In this document: piece after piece, positions 25,825 through 32,839 of the stretch | Numbering within the stretch: position 1 is the stretch's first letter | Layout of the letters: each line of letters opens with the position of its first letter | Assembly: GCA_900199555.1 (NCBI GenBank) | Contig: FZQZ01000017.1 | Span: 1-44,782, forward strand | From: Prevotellaceae bacterium MN60 | GTDB taxonomy: Bacteria; Bacteroidota; Bacteroidia; Bacteroidales; Bacteroidaceae | DNA: 44,782 bases | Direction: 5' to 3' | The notes under the pieces: model-generated | What the model saw: the letters and a program-made list of their open reading frames with translations, nothing else | Databases searched by the model: none | What the model was told of the DNA's origin: nothing | Position numbers and translations under genes: made by a program

Positions 25825-25829
25825 CTTTG
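25799..25829 (+). promoter_or_regulatory. Promoter of the tRNA-His gene
   Basis: TTG (25799-25801), 20 nt, TACCTTTG (25822-25829) followed by C. About 40 nt before the tRNA. Confidence 0.8.
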
Positions 25830-25869
25830 CACCCGCAAAACCAAAAGGTAATGCAGTGAGCATTCACAT

Positions 25870-25944
25870 GGTGCCCGTAGTTCAGTTGGTTAGAGCGTCA
25901 GATTGTGGTTCTGAATGTCGTGGGTTCGAGTCCCACCGGGCACC
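25870..25944 (+). tRNA. tRNA-His (anticodon GTG)
   Basis: Acceptor stem GTGCCCG (25871-25877) pairs with CGGGCAC (25937-25943). D arm, anticodon loop TTGTGGT with anticodon GTG and the T arm GGGTTCGAGTCCC are all present. The additional G at 25870 pairs with C at 25944, which gives the G-1:C73 pair typical of histidine tRNA. CCA is not encoded in full. Confidence 0.97.
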
Positions 25945-25952
25945 CAACAAAG

Positions 25953-25983
25953 AGACATCGTCGAAAGGCAATGTCTTTTTTTG
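25953..25983 (+). terminator. Terminator after tRNA-His
   Basis: AGACAT (25953-25958) pairs with ATGTCT (25971-25976), with a few inner pairs and a GAAA loop, followed by a run of T (25975-25982). Confidence 0.75.
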
Positions 25984-26028
25984 TTTTTGTATTTCCGTCT
26001 TTTTGTTTTGTATTTTCCCAAATATTAT

Positions 26029-26059
26029 TTGGAAAATCCTCCAATATCCATTATATTTG
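26029..26059 (+). promoter_or_regulatory. Promoter of the CAT-like gene
   Basis: TTG (26029-26031), 20 nt, TATATTTG (26052-26059) followed by C. The start would be near 26066, so the repeat element at 26098-26232 would be the 5' untranslated region. Confidence 0.7.
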
Positions 26060-26097
26060 CAACGACAAATAATTAATAATTCATTTCCTCAGTTATG

Positions 26098-26232
26098 GAG
26101 TTAAAGAAGTTAAAAGAGTTAAGGAAGTTAAAGGACGATAGTTATGCTGTGGTCTTCTTCTGTACGACAGGGCTTTTCTGCGGAGAGGCATTTGTCCTTA
26201 ACTACTTTAACTACCTTAACTACTTTAACTAC
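26098..26232. repeat. Inverted-arm element, copy 1 (9-nt units)
   Basis: The left arm (26098-26136) consists of 9-nt units such as GAGTTAAAG and AAGTTAAAG and ends in GAC. The core is 26137-26193. The right arm (26194-26232) starts with GTC and has units CTTAACTAC and TTTAACTAC. The arms are largely complementary and could form a long hairpin. The core is nearly identical to that of copy 2 (26914-26967), with one substitution and a 3-nt indel. Confidence 0.9.
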
Positions 26233-26244
26233 TAATACTATCAG

Positions 26245-26862
26245 ATGAAACAAGAAATCAATCCCAAAGATACGAACAGAGCCATTGCTTTTGAACTATG
26301 GACCAAGTCACCCATGCCGATGGTCACCTTCACCAAGACCTTCGATGTGACGAGGCTCCGCAAGGTCAGTCGTAAGCGTGGCATGAAGTTCAACATGCTG
26401 CTCTGCTGGTGCATTGGCAAGGCGGCATCAGGGATACCAGAGTTTTATATGTTGCCCCAAGATGGTAAGCTATACCGATACGACCACATGGCCATCAATG
26501 TGATAGTAGATAACATCAAGGGTGGGCTCAGCTTCTGCGATGTGGCTGTCTGCGACGATTTGGAGGCCTTCAATGCCAACTACCTGCATCTGACAGACAC
26601 CATTTGCCACACCTGTCAGGACATGCTCGACCCCGAAGCCGTCATTGTGGGCACCTCGGCAGTCACTGGCACAGAGCTCGACAGCATCGTCAATCAATAC
26701 AGTGGAATCTTCAACAATCCCTTCGTGGCGTGGGGCCGTTACCACAAAGGTTGGTTCAAGACCACCCTCTCCCTCTCTTTCCAGTTCCACCACGCCCAGA
26801 TGGATGGCTCGCATGCTGCCCGCTTCCTAGAAGAGTTACAAAGGGTGATGAATACAATATAG
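26245..26862 (+). CDS. Chloramphenicol acetyltransferase-like protein
   Basis: Acetyl-CoA-dependent acetyltransferase of the CAT fold, 205 residues, slightly shorter than classical CAT (about 213-219). The catalytic HHxxxDG motif is intact as FQFHHAQMDGSH near the C-terminus. Other family features are FTKTFDVTRLRKV in the first strand and NPFVAWGRY. It stands alone between two direct copies of a repeat element. Membership of the fold is clear, but chloramphenicol resistance is not proved; many Bacteroidetes CAT-like proteins have unknown substrates. The mRNA would begin with a long hairpin from copy 1. Confidence 0.88.
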   Translation: MKQEINPKDTNRAIAFELWTKSPMPMVTFTKTFDVTRLRKVSRKRGMKFNMLLCWCIGKAASGIPEFYMLPQDGKLYRYDHMAINVIVDNIKGGLSFCDVAVCDDLEAFNANYLHLTDTICHTCQDMLDPEAVIVGTSAVTGTELDSIVNQYSGIFNNPFVAWGRYHKGWFKTTLSLSFQFHHAQMDGSHAARFLEELQRVMNTI

Positions 26863-26874
26863 ATTTAAATTATG

Positions 26875-27000
26875 GAGTTAAGGAAGTTAAAGAAGTTAAG
26901 GGAGTTAAAGGACGATAGTTATGCTATGGTCTTCAGTACGACAGGGCTTTTCTGCGGAGAGGCATTTGTCCTTTAACTCCCTTAACTCCTTTAACTACCT
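26875..27000. repeat. Inverted-arm element, copy 2 (9-nt units)
   Basis: The left arm (26875-26913) has units GAGTTAAGG, AAGTTAAAG, AAGTTAAGG, GAGTTAAAG plus GAC. The core is 26914-26967. The right arm (26968-27000) starts with GTC and has CTTTAACTC and CCTTAACTC. Eighteen innermost arm bases on each side are perfectly complementary. Same orientation as copy 1, so the CAT-like gene lies between direct repeats. Confidence 0.9.
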
Positions 27001-27028
27001 AAAAATAATAACGAAAAAACCTAGGAAT

Positions 27029-28243
27029 ATGATACGAAAAACCTTTATCTGCTGCCTACTACTCTCATTACATATAGCAGCCTACGGGCAAGCACCTTCC
27101 GACAGCACAACTACAGAGGCAAGTAAGCACACCCTGATGACACGCATCCATCAGCTACAAGAATACCTGGACACCAAAGCCAAGGCAAAGGTAGATCCCC
27201 GCTATATCGAGGTACCCGACAAGCCTTGGAGAGTGATGCTTCGCTATAAGGAAAATGCCGTAGATGTGGACTATAGCCAGAGCCTCGACTTCCCCGCCAC
27301 CAACGAGCAATCCGACTGGAATCTCTGTTTCGAGCCACCCATCGCCTCCTCCATAGGTTTCTGGGTAGGCTATCGTGGTACGGGCTTCTCCTATTCCAAG
27401 TCACTCACCAAGAATGCAGGGCGCTACTACTCCCTCAGCTCTACCGGTGCCAAGTACGGTTTCAACTTCCGACTCCGACGCTTCAACACGCAAGACGGCA
27501 AGTTCTGCGCTAATGACTACACAGACGGCAAGCCCGACGGAGAGCCCTTTACCACCGATGTCGAGATGCCCTCGCCCGTATGGATACGCTCCGTCTATGT
27601 CAATGGCTACTACGTGTTCAATGGTCGTCGCTACTCTCAGGCAGCAGCCTACAACCAGTCGGTCATCCAGCGTCGCTCCGCAGGCTCTTTCCTCTTAGGC
27701 GCCACCTGGTATCAATCCTCGTTCGACTATTCCGACATCCGCAACGCCCTCTTTATGATTATCGGCCACGGCATCTATCGCGCCAAGGTACACCAAGCCA
27801 ACCTCGGTGTAGGCTATGGCTACAACTGGGTACCCCTTCGCGGCCTTGTTGTCAATGCCATGGCGATGCCCACCGTCAGCCTCTACAACCGTGTGAAGGT
27901 GTATAAATACGAAACCAACTACGACCTCTCCGACGAAGAGCCCATCGACAACTATGGAGCGTGGGACAAGCAGACCAGAACGTGGGCAAATGGCAAGACA
28001 CACAAGCCCATCCTGATGATGTCGGATGAGGACAGCCAGTTCGACTACTGGGAGATAGACCCCGAGGTCAACCACAGCATGTTCCGCCTCAACCTCGACC
28101 TTCGCCTCGGCATTGCCTACAACTGGAGCAACTACTTCATCGGTGCACAGGTGCAGTACAACAATTTCAACTACAAGACCGACAATTGCCGTGTCAACAT
28201 CTACGATGCCTATGCCCGCCTGTCGTTGGGAGTGAGGCTTTAG
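27029..28243 (+). CDS. DUF4421 outer-membrane protein
   Basis: The 404-residue protein has a signal peptide (1-20, ending AYGQ) and a body rich in alternating aromatic and polar residues typical of a beta-barrel, ending in a C-terminal strand LSLGVRL. The segment beginning DPRYIEVPDKPWRVMLRYKENA and the GRYYSLSSTGAKYGFN region are typical of DUF4421, a Bacteroidetes outer-membrane family of unknown function. The upstream frame starting at 26921 reads through repeat copy 2 and was excluded. A second repeat starts 3 nt after its stop. Confidence 0.85.
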   Translation: MIRKTFICCLLLSLHIAAYGQAPSDSTTTEASKHTLMTRIHQLQEYLDTKAKAKVDPRYIEVPDKPWRVMLRYKENAVDVDYSQSLDFPATNEQSDWNLCFEPPIASSIGFWVGYRGTGFSYSKSLTKNAGRYYSLSSTGAKYGFNFRLRRFNTQDGKFCANDYTDGKPDGEPFTTDVEMPSPVWIRSVYVNGYYVFNGRRYSQAAAYNQSVIQRRSAGSFLLGATWYQSSFDYSDIRNALFMIIGHGIYRAKVHQANLGVGYGYNWVPLRGLVVNAMAMPTVSLYNRVKVYKYETNYDLSDEEPIDNYGAWDKQTRTWANGKTHKPILMMSDEDSQFDYWEIDPEVNHSMFRLNLDLRLGIAYNWSNYFIGAQVQYNNFNYKTDNCRVNIYDAYARLSLGVRL

Positions 28244-28245
28244 TT

Positions 28246-28330
28246 TTGGTGAACGGTGAGTGGTGAGTGGTACTTGGAGAATAGTACCTGCGCATAAACA
28301 TTTCTCCACTCACCACTCACCACTCACCAA
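28246..28330. repeat. Inverted-arm element with 7-nt units
   Basis: Left arm (28246-28270) is built from GGTGAGT-type 7-nt units and right arm (28306-28330) from CCACTCA units; 23 of 25 positions are complementary. The core is 28271-28305 and contains GCGCATAAACATTTCT (28290-28305), which recurs at 43253-43268. Confidence 0.85.
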
Positions 28331-28339
28331 ATACCATTC

Positions 28340-28401
28340 GTCACATTCCTGTGCAGAATATCCCAGAAATTTGGTGTTTTCCGCAACCATTTGTACCTTC
28401 G
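28340..28401 (+). promoter_or_regulatory. Promoter A with direct-repeat operator
   Basis: GTCAC (28340-28344) and ATCCC (28360-28364) are 20 nt apart. The -33 TTG (28371-28373) is 11 nt after the start of ATCCC, and 20 nt later comes TACCTTCG (28394-28401). Same plan as copies C, D and E. Confidence 0.75.
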
Positions 28402-28439
28402 CAGCGTCAAATCATTAAAAATTTAAAGAAATAAACAAC

Positions 28440-29171
28440 ATGGAACAAAGATTCTGCCAGAGCTGCGGCATGCCGCTCACAGACGATGTCCTCGGCACCA
28501 ATGCCGATGGAAGTAAGAACGAAGATTACTGCATGTACTGCTACAAGGGTGGCCAGTTCCTGCAAGACTGCACCATGGACGAGATGATAGAGCACTGCTC
28601 ACAGTTCATCAATGCCGTTAATGAAGGACTGGAAAAGCCCATCACCAAAGAGGAGTACATCGGTATGATGAAAACGTATTTCCCCCAGCTTAAGCGTTGG
28701 CACCAAACGCTGGATGTTAATAACGATGAAGCGATGAATGCTAATCCCGCTTTAGCCGGCATTAAAGAACTCATTGCACAGATGGCCGACAAACAGCCCA
28801 TCGCTTACATCTCATCGGTCGATCAGGACGGATTTCCTTGGACCAAGGCTATGTTGAAGCCACGCAAGCGTGAAGGTATCAAAACCTTCTACTTTACAAC
28901 CAACACATTCTCAATACGTGTAGCTCAATACAAGGCCAACCCTAAGGCAAGCATCTATTTCTGCGATGCAGAAGGTTTCAAGGGTATGATGTTGCGAGGT
29001 ACGATGGAAGTTCTGACTGATGCCGCCTCAAAAGAAATGATTTGGTGCGATGGCGACGAACAATACTACCCCGGCGGCGTGACCGATTCCAACTACTGCG
29101 TGTTGAAGTTCACCGCCACCGATGGCCGTTTCTATAGTGATTTTTATCCACGTAGCTTTATAATTGAATAA
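28440..29171 (+). CDS. Zinc-ribbon and pyridoxamine-phosphate-oxidase-like fusion protein
   Basis: The 243 residues combine two modules. The first 80 residues are a putative zinc ribbon with CQSCGMP and CMYCYKGG pairs (QRFCQSCGMPLTDD). The second (about 90-243) is a flavin-binding split barrel of the PNPOx-like/general stress protein 26 type, with PIAYISSVDQDGFPWTKAM and FYFTTNTFS. Such proteins bind FMN or F420-like cofactors, but the substrate is unknown. It lies behind promoter A. The isochorismatase-family gene starts directly at its stop codon, so both are co-transcribed. Confidence 0.85.
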   Translation: MEQRFCQSCGMPLTDDVLGTNADGSKNEDYCMYCYKGGQFLQDCTMDEMIEHCSQFINAVNEGLEKPITKEEYIGMMKTYFPQLKRWHQTLDVNNDEAMNANPALAGIKELIAQMADKQPIAYISSVDQDGFPWTKAMLKPRKREGIKTFYFTTNTFSIRVAQYKANPKASIYFCDAEGFKGMMLRGTMEVLTDAASKEMIWCDGDEQYYPGGVTDSNYCVLKFTATDGRFYSDFYPRSFIIE

Positions 29172-29663
29172 ATGATGAACAAAAAAGCACTTGTCGTTAT
29201 CGACATTCAGAATGATATCACCAAACACTATCGTGACATCATCGACAATATCAATGCCGCCATAGAATGGGCTATGGCCGAGGAAATGCACATTGTGTAT
29301 ATTAAGCACAACAACATCACCGCTGCTACGCGAACGTTCAAGCCTGGCAGTAAGGGCGAGGAACTGGCGCCTGAGATGAAGGTCGTGTCAGACAATATCT
29401 TCGTGAAGACGAAAAGCAATGCACTTACAAGCGAGGCGTTTTCTGCTTTCATAGCAGCGAATGGCGTCAATGAGTTCTACGTGGCTGGTGCTGACGCTAC
29501 AGGTTGCGTAAAATCGACGTGTTTCAACATGGCCAAGGCAGGCTTCACAGTACATGTCCTCTCCGACTGTATCACCAGCTACGACCTGAAGAAGCTCCCA
29601 GAGATGTTCGCCTATTACGAAAGTAAAGGCTGCGAGGTGAAGAAACTAATAGAGTACAAATGA
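29172..29663 (+). CDS. Isochorismatase-family cysteine hydrolase
   Basis: The 163 residues have the Asp of VVIDIQNDI near residue 10, a lysine-bearing segment (FVKTKSNALTSEAF) and the nucleophilic cysteine in VAGADATGCVKSTCFN, which is the Asp-Lys-Cys triad of the family. Family members hydrolyse nicotinamide, ureidoacrylate or other amides; the substrate cannot be told. It immediately follows the zinc-ribbon protein with no gap. A small Cys-rich gene comes 30 nt later. Confidence 0.88.
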   Translation: MMNKKALVVIDIQNDITKHYRDIIDNINAAIEWAMAEEMHIVYIKHNNITAATRTFKPGSKGEELAPEMKVVSDNIFVKTKSNALTSEAFSAFIAANGVNEFYVAGADATGCVKSTCFNMAKAGFTVHVLSDCITSYDLKKLPEMFAYYESKGCEVKKLIEYK

Positions 29664-29693
29664 AAATCCTAATCATAAATACCAAGCAATTAT

Positions 29694-30077
29694 ATGTGCT
29701 ATAGAGAAGAAGCCATCGAATGTGTAAAGGATCATGTTCTCCAGATACATAAGCAAATATATGCCAAGTATGAAGGGGATTTTGACAGGATCTATACGGA
29801 AGGGTACAACAGCAAGTCCTATATGGGTAGGGTGATTGAGCCAGGTAAGGTATATGAACTGAGTTATTTGGAATGTACGTGCCCTAAAGTTAAATGTGGG
29901 CTGAGAAACAATCCGCAGCAATGTGAGTGCTCGCGACAGAGCATTTTATATATTCTGTCGCAACTTGAACCAAGCAGCCAATTCGATGTTAGGATTGAGA
30001 ATACGATTCTCAGGGGAAGCGACCGCTGTACTTTCAGAATAACAAGACATGAAGGTATTTATCAAAGGAGAAAATGA
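29694..30077 (+). CDS. Cys-rich protein, possibly related to ATC hydrolase/DUF6144
   Basis: The 127-residue protein is not clearly recognised. It has cysteines in ECTCPKVKCG and QCECSRQ and a C-terminal segment SDRCTFRITRHEG. That pattern resembles the C-terminal domain of L-2-amino-thiazoline-4-carboxylic acid hydrolase-like proteins, but with low certainty. No signal peptide or membrane helix is seen. Its stop overlaps the start of the next gene (ATGATG at 30074). Confidence 0.6.
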   Translation: MCYREEAIECVKDHVLQIHKQIYAKYEGDFDRIYTEGYNSKSYMGRVIEPGKVYELSYLECTCPKVKCGLRNNPQQCECSRQSILYILSQLEPSSQFDVRIENTILRGSDRCTFRITRHEGIYQRRK

Positions 30078-30604
30078 TGGAAACAGAAAGGATATTACTG
30101 CGCCCTTGGCGCGACAGTGATGCAGAAGTGCTGTACAAGTGGGCATCTGATCCTGATGTGGGCCCTCGTGCAGGATGGGCACCGCATCAGAGTGTGGAGG
30201 AGAGTCTAGAGATTATCCGCACCGTGTTTAACGATGCCTTACATACATGGGCTATCGAGTTGAAAGAAACAGGTGAGGCAATTGGTGCTATGGGATATGG
30301 GCCTTCATGTGAGTGTAACTTGCCAGCCCAAAAGGGTGAACCACTTATCGGCTATTGGGTGGCAAAACCTTATTGGAATCAAGGTATCTGTACGGAGGCA
30401 CTACTATTGATGTTAGAACATATCCGACAAACGACGGACATCAAATCGCTAATCAGTGGTCATTTCGTTGACAACCCCGCTTCAGGCCGAGTGATGGAGA
30501 AATGTGGCTTCGTTCCTACAGGTGAAACCTGCATCGATGCGAATCAGTATCAAGGTGAGAACAGACCAATTAGAGTATTGAGACTGGAAATTAGAAACAA
30601 ATAA
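30074..30604 (+). CDS. GNAT-family acetyltransferase (RimJ/RimL type)
   Basis: The 176-residue protein begins METERILLRPWRDSDAEVLYKWASDP, typical of the RimJ/RimL-type family that acetylates protein N-termini or antibiotics. The acetyl-CoA-binding part is around YWNQGICTEALLLMLEHI, and the final conserved segment is GRVMEKCGFVPTGE. The stop overlaps the start of the acyltransferase gene (TAATG). Substrate unknown. Confidence 0.87.
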   Translation: MMETERILLRPWRDSDAEVLYKWASDPDVGPRAGWAPHQSVEESLEIIRTVFNDALHTWAIELKETGEAIGAMGYGPSCECNLPAQKGEPLIGYWVAKPYWNQGICTEALLLMLEHIRQTTDIKSLISGHFVDNPASGRVMEKCGFVPTGETCIDANQYQGENRPIRVLRLEIRNK

Positions 30605-31623
30605 TGAAACGCCTTTTATATCTGGACAATCTGAAAGTATGCCTGACGGTGCTGGTGATATTCCATCATGCTGGTCAGGCATACGGTGATGGCGGAGGCT
30701 GGGCCTATACACCCAGTAATCCTGCCGAGGTGATGCCTTGGATATGGCATTTCTTCTCAGTAAATGCAGCCTTCTTCATGGGACTGTTCTTTCTGATCTC
30801 AGGCTATTTTGTCCCCGCGAGTTACGATAAACAGGGAGCCTCGGTATTTTTCCAAAAGAAACTGATACGCTTGGGCATACCTCTGTTAGTGATGGGTGGA
30901 TTGCTGAGTGTGCTTTCAGGTAAATTCGAGATTGGTCACATGTGGTATATTGAGAGTCTGCTTGTATTTTGTCTTCTTTATGCCTTGATACGACAGTTTT
31001 ATCAACCTACTACCGACTCTTGTTCATCCAGACCTACCATCATGGGATTGCTGATATTCGGTGGCGTTATGGGCATTGGCAGTCATCTGATACGTTTGGT
31101 CAGTCCGCAGGATCATTGGATATGGCCTTTCGGTATCATCCCCTTGCCAATGGAACCGGCTCATTATCTGCAATACGTGATGATGTTCGTTGTCGGCATT
31201 CTGGCCAGTCGCATTCGTTGGCTTGAGAGAATTTCCAAAGCCACAGGATTTCTGTCGCTTGTGATAGGATGTTTGTTAGCATTAGGCATCTATCTGCGTG
31301 ATGACGGTAAGTGGAACAACATTGTCACTCAATGGTTTGGCATCTATGAGTCATTCCTTTGCGTATTCCTTAGTATTGGACTACTGTGGCTATTCCGTGA
31401 GTACGGTAGTTGGCATAACAAGTTCTGGCAGTGGTGCGCAGCCCAGGCTTACGGAGCCTACATCGTCCATCTATTACTGATGATAGCCTTGCAGTATGCG
31501 GTTGATGGTATCTGGATGGGAGCATTCGGTAAGTTCATGTTCATCGGAGTCGTCACCACCATAGCTTCCTTCGGGCTCACCTGGCTGCTGAGGATGATTC
31601 CAGGTGTAAAGAAGGTACTATAA
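30604..31623 (+). CDS. Acyltransferase 3 family membrane protein
   Basis: The 339 residues have about ten hydrophobic segments. The N-terminus YLDNLKVCLTVLVIFHHAGQAYG carries the catalytic-type histidine and matches the acyltransferase 3/OpgC/OafA family, which transfers acetyl or succinyl groups to surface sugars. The start overlaps the stop of the GNAT gene, so they form an operon. The acceptor is unknown. Confidence 0.88.
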   Translation: MKRLLYLDNLKVCLTVLVIFHHAGQAYGDGGGWAYTPSNPAEVMPWIWHFFSVNAAFFMGLFFLISGYFVPASYDKQGASVFFQKKLIRLGIPLLVMGGLLSVLSGKFEIGHMWYIESLLVFCLLYALIRQFYQPTTDSCSSRPTIMGLLIFGGVMGIGSHLIRLVSPQDHWIWPFGIIPLPMEPAHYLQYVMMFVVGILASRIRWLERISKATGFLSLVIGCLLALGIYLRDDGKWNNIVTQWFGIYESFLCVFLSIGLLWLFREYGSWHNKFWQWCAAQAYGAYIVHLLLMIALQYAVDGIWMGAFGKFMFIGVVTTIASFGLTWLLRMIPGVKKVL

Positions 31624-31640
31624 CAAAAAAAGATAAAAAG

Positions 31641-32189
31641 ATGAAATACGAGATTATTACGTTAGAGAATGTGCAGATTATTGGCATGGCCAAGGAAATT
31701 GCATTTTGCAAGGGACAGGAAGAATGTCCTAAGTTCTGGGGCGAGTATGTGGAACGCATTATTAAACCCGTCTTTATGGAACACAAGGCACCTGATGCCT
31801 TTCAGCAGGCAGCCATCGACAATGGTGTCGGAGAGTTTGGACTCTGCACCTGCGACATTCCTAACCACAACTGCATGACCTGTGCGGAGACGAATTTTGG
31901 CGCTTGCAGCAGCAAGACCTTCACCTACGTGATTGGTGGTGTTTATAAAGGTGGCTGCGTGCCTGAGGGAATGCAGCTTTTCCCTATTCATAGTGGCAAG
32001 TGGCTGAAGGTTCATTTCGAGGGAGGCATGAAAGCCTTTCAAGAGCAGTACCAAATGTTCTATAAGGAGTGGCTGCCCCAGCACTCGGAATTCCATTGCC
32101 CCAACAACGCTATGACGATGGAATGGTACAACGGCACCGACATCGACTCGTCCAATTACCAGTGTGGCGTGATGATGCCATTGGAATAA
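31641..32189 (+). CDS. GyrI-like small-molecule-binding domain protein
   Basis: The 182-residue protein has the fold of the AraC-effector/GyrI-like domain (TLENVQIIGMAKEI at the start and KWLKVHFEGGMKAFQEQYQMFYKEWLPQH in the middle). It lacks a DNA-binding domain and has many cysteines in GEFGLCTCDIPNHNCMTCAETNFGACSS. Such proteins may bind drugs or hydrolyse epoxides. It follows the acyltransferase gene by 17 nt in the same direction. Confidence 0.8.
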   Translation: MKYEIITLENVQIIGMAKEIAFCKGQEECPKFWGEYVERIIKPVFMEHKAPDAFQQAAIDNGVGEFGLCTCDIPNHNCMTCAETNFGACSSKTFTYVIGGVYKGGCVPEGMQLFPIHSGKWLKVHFEGGMKAFQEQYQMFYKEWLPQHSEFHCPNNAMTMEWYNGTDIDSSNYQCGVMMPLE

Positions 32190-32209
32190 AATAAAGGATA
32201 AGAAAGACA

Positions 32210-32839
32210 ATGCCAATGAAACACCTGCCGAATATCCTGTCGTCGCTCCGAATTGTCGGAACTGTTGTTCTGTTGTTAAGTAATGTGTCAAGCATTCTTT
32301 TTGGGGTGCTTTACATCGTTTGCGGCATCAGCGACATAGTCGACGGGTGGCTGGCTAGGAAACTGAAGTGCGTTACCAGGACTGGAGCATTGCTAGATAG
32401 CGTGGCAGACATCTGCTTCGTAGCATGTTGTGTCTGGAAGCTCCTGCCGATACTCGAACTGCCACAATGGCTATGGTTGTGGGCAGGAGTAATCGTCGCG
32501 ATTAAAGTCGTGAATCAGCTTTCAGCACTTGTGATGTATGGGCGCTGTTGCTTCCCTCACACCCTCGCGAACAAGTGGGCGGGATTCCTGCTATTCATTA
32601 CGGTACCCATGACATTGTGGTCTATCGCCCCCATCTCAATAGCTGCAATCGTAGCCACATTTGCTGCTATACATGAAGGCTGCGTTTTAGCGAGAGAAGA
32701 ATCAAGTCATACTCGAATTCTGCCGAGCGTGAGCAGGCTCGACCGAAGGTCATGGACATTTCATAAGACGGAACGCTCCCCGCCAAACGGGGAGGTGGCT
32801 TCCGCCGGAGGGACAATGAAACTATATTATATAATATGA
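32210..32839 (+). CDS. CDP-alcohol phosphatidyltransferase family protein with a repeat-derived tail
   Basis: Integral membrane enzyme of phospholipid synthesis, 209 residues. The catalytic motif DG-x2-AR-x8-G-x3-D-x3-D is complete (DGWLARKLKCVTRTGALLDSVADI). About five hydrophobic segments follow. From about residue 160 the sequence becomes polar (SHTRILPSVSRLDRRSWTFHKTERSPPNGEV), encoded by the dispersed repeat at 32716-32814, so the natural C-terminus has been replaced. The stop overlaps the beta-lactamase start (ATGA). Whether the altered enzyme works is unknown; the motif lies in the intact part. ATG at 32216 is an alternative start. Confidence 0.85.
   Translation: MPMKHLPNILSSLRIVGTVVLLLSNVSSILFGVLYIVCGISDIVDGWLARKLKCVTRTGALLDSVADICFVACCVWKLLPILELPQWLWLWAGVIVAIKVVNQLSALVMYGRCCFPHTLANKWAGFLLFITVPMTLWSIAPISIAAIVATFAAIHEGCVLAREESSHTRILPSVSRLDRRSWTFHKTERSPPNGEVASAGGTMKLYYII
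32716..32814. repeat. Dispersed repeat at the 3' end of the phosphatidyltransferase gene
   Basis: It contains CTGCCGAGCGTGAGCAG (32720-32736), the reverse complement of CTGCTCACGCTCGGCAG, which matches the elements at 22730 and 43345, and a CTCCCCGCCAAACGGGGAG inverted repeat (32775-32793) followed by a GGTGGCTTCCGCCGGAGGG segment (32794-32812). It reads through as the C-terminal tail of the upstream protein. Confidence 0.75.

Noticed and set aside
25775..26104. Open frame across the tRNA-His gene
   Set aside because: It runs through a palindrome, a tRNA and a terminator.
26245..26862. Calling the CAT-like gene a proven chloramphenicol-resistance gene
   Set aside because: Fold and HHxxxDG motif are clear but many Bacteroidetes homologues have unknown substrates.
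26604..26918. Open frame opposite reading phase in the CAT-like gene
   Set aside because: Arg/Pro/His-rich shadow translation; the CAT-like frame carries the catalytic motif.
26098..27000. CRISPR array
   Set aside because: The 9-nt units are contiguous without spacers and no cas genes are present. No CRISPR-like array was seen in the window.
28340..28352. CACA-N4-TGTG palindromes in promoters A, C and D as CRP-like sites
   Set aside because: The palindrome is exact in A, C and D only and is lost in B, E and F, while the RTC(A/C)C direct repeats at 20-21 nt hold in all six. The direct-repeat reading explains more.
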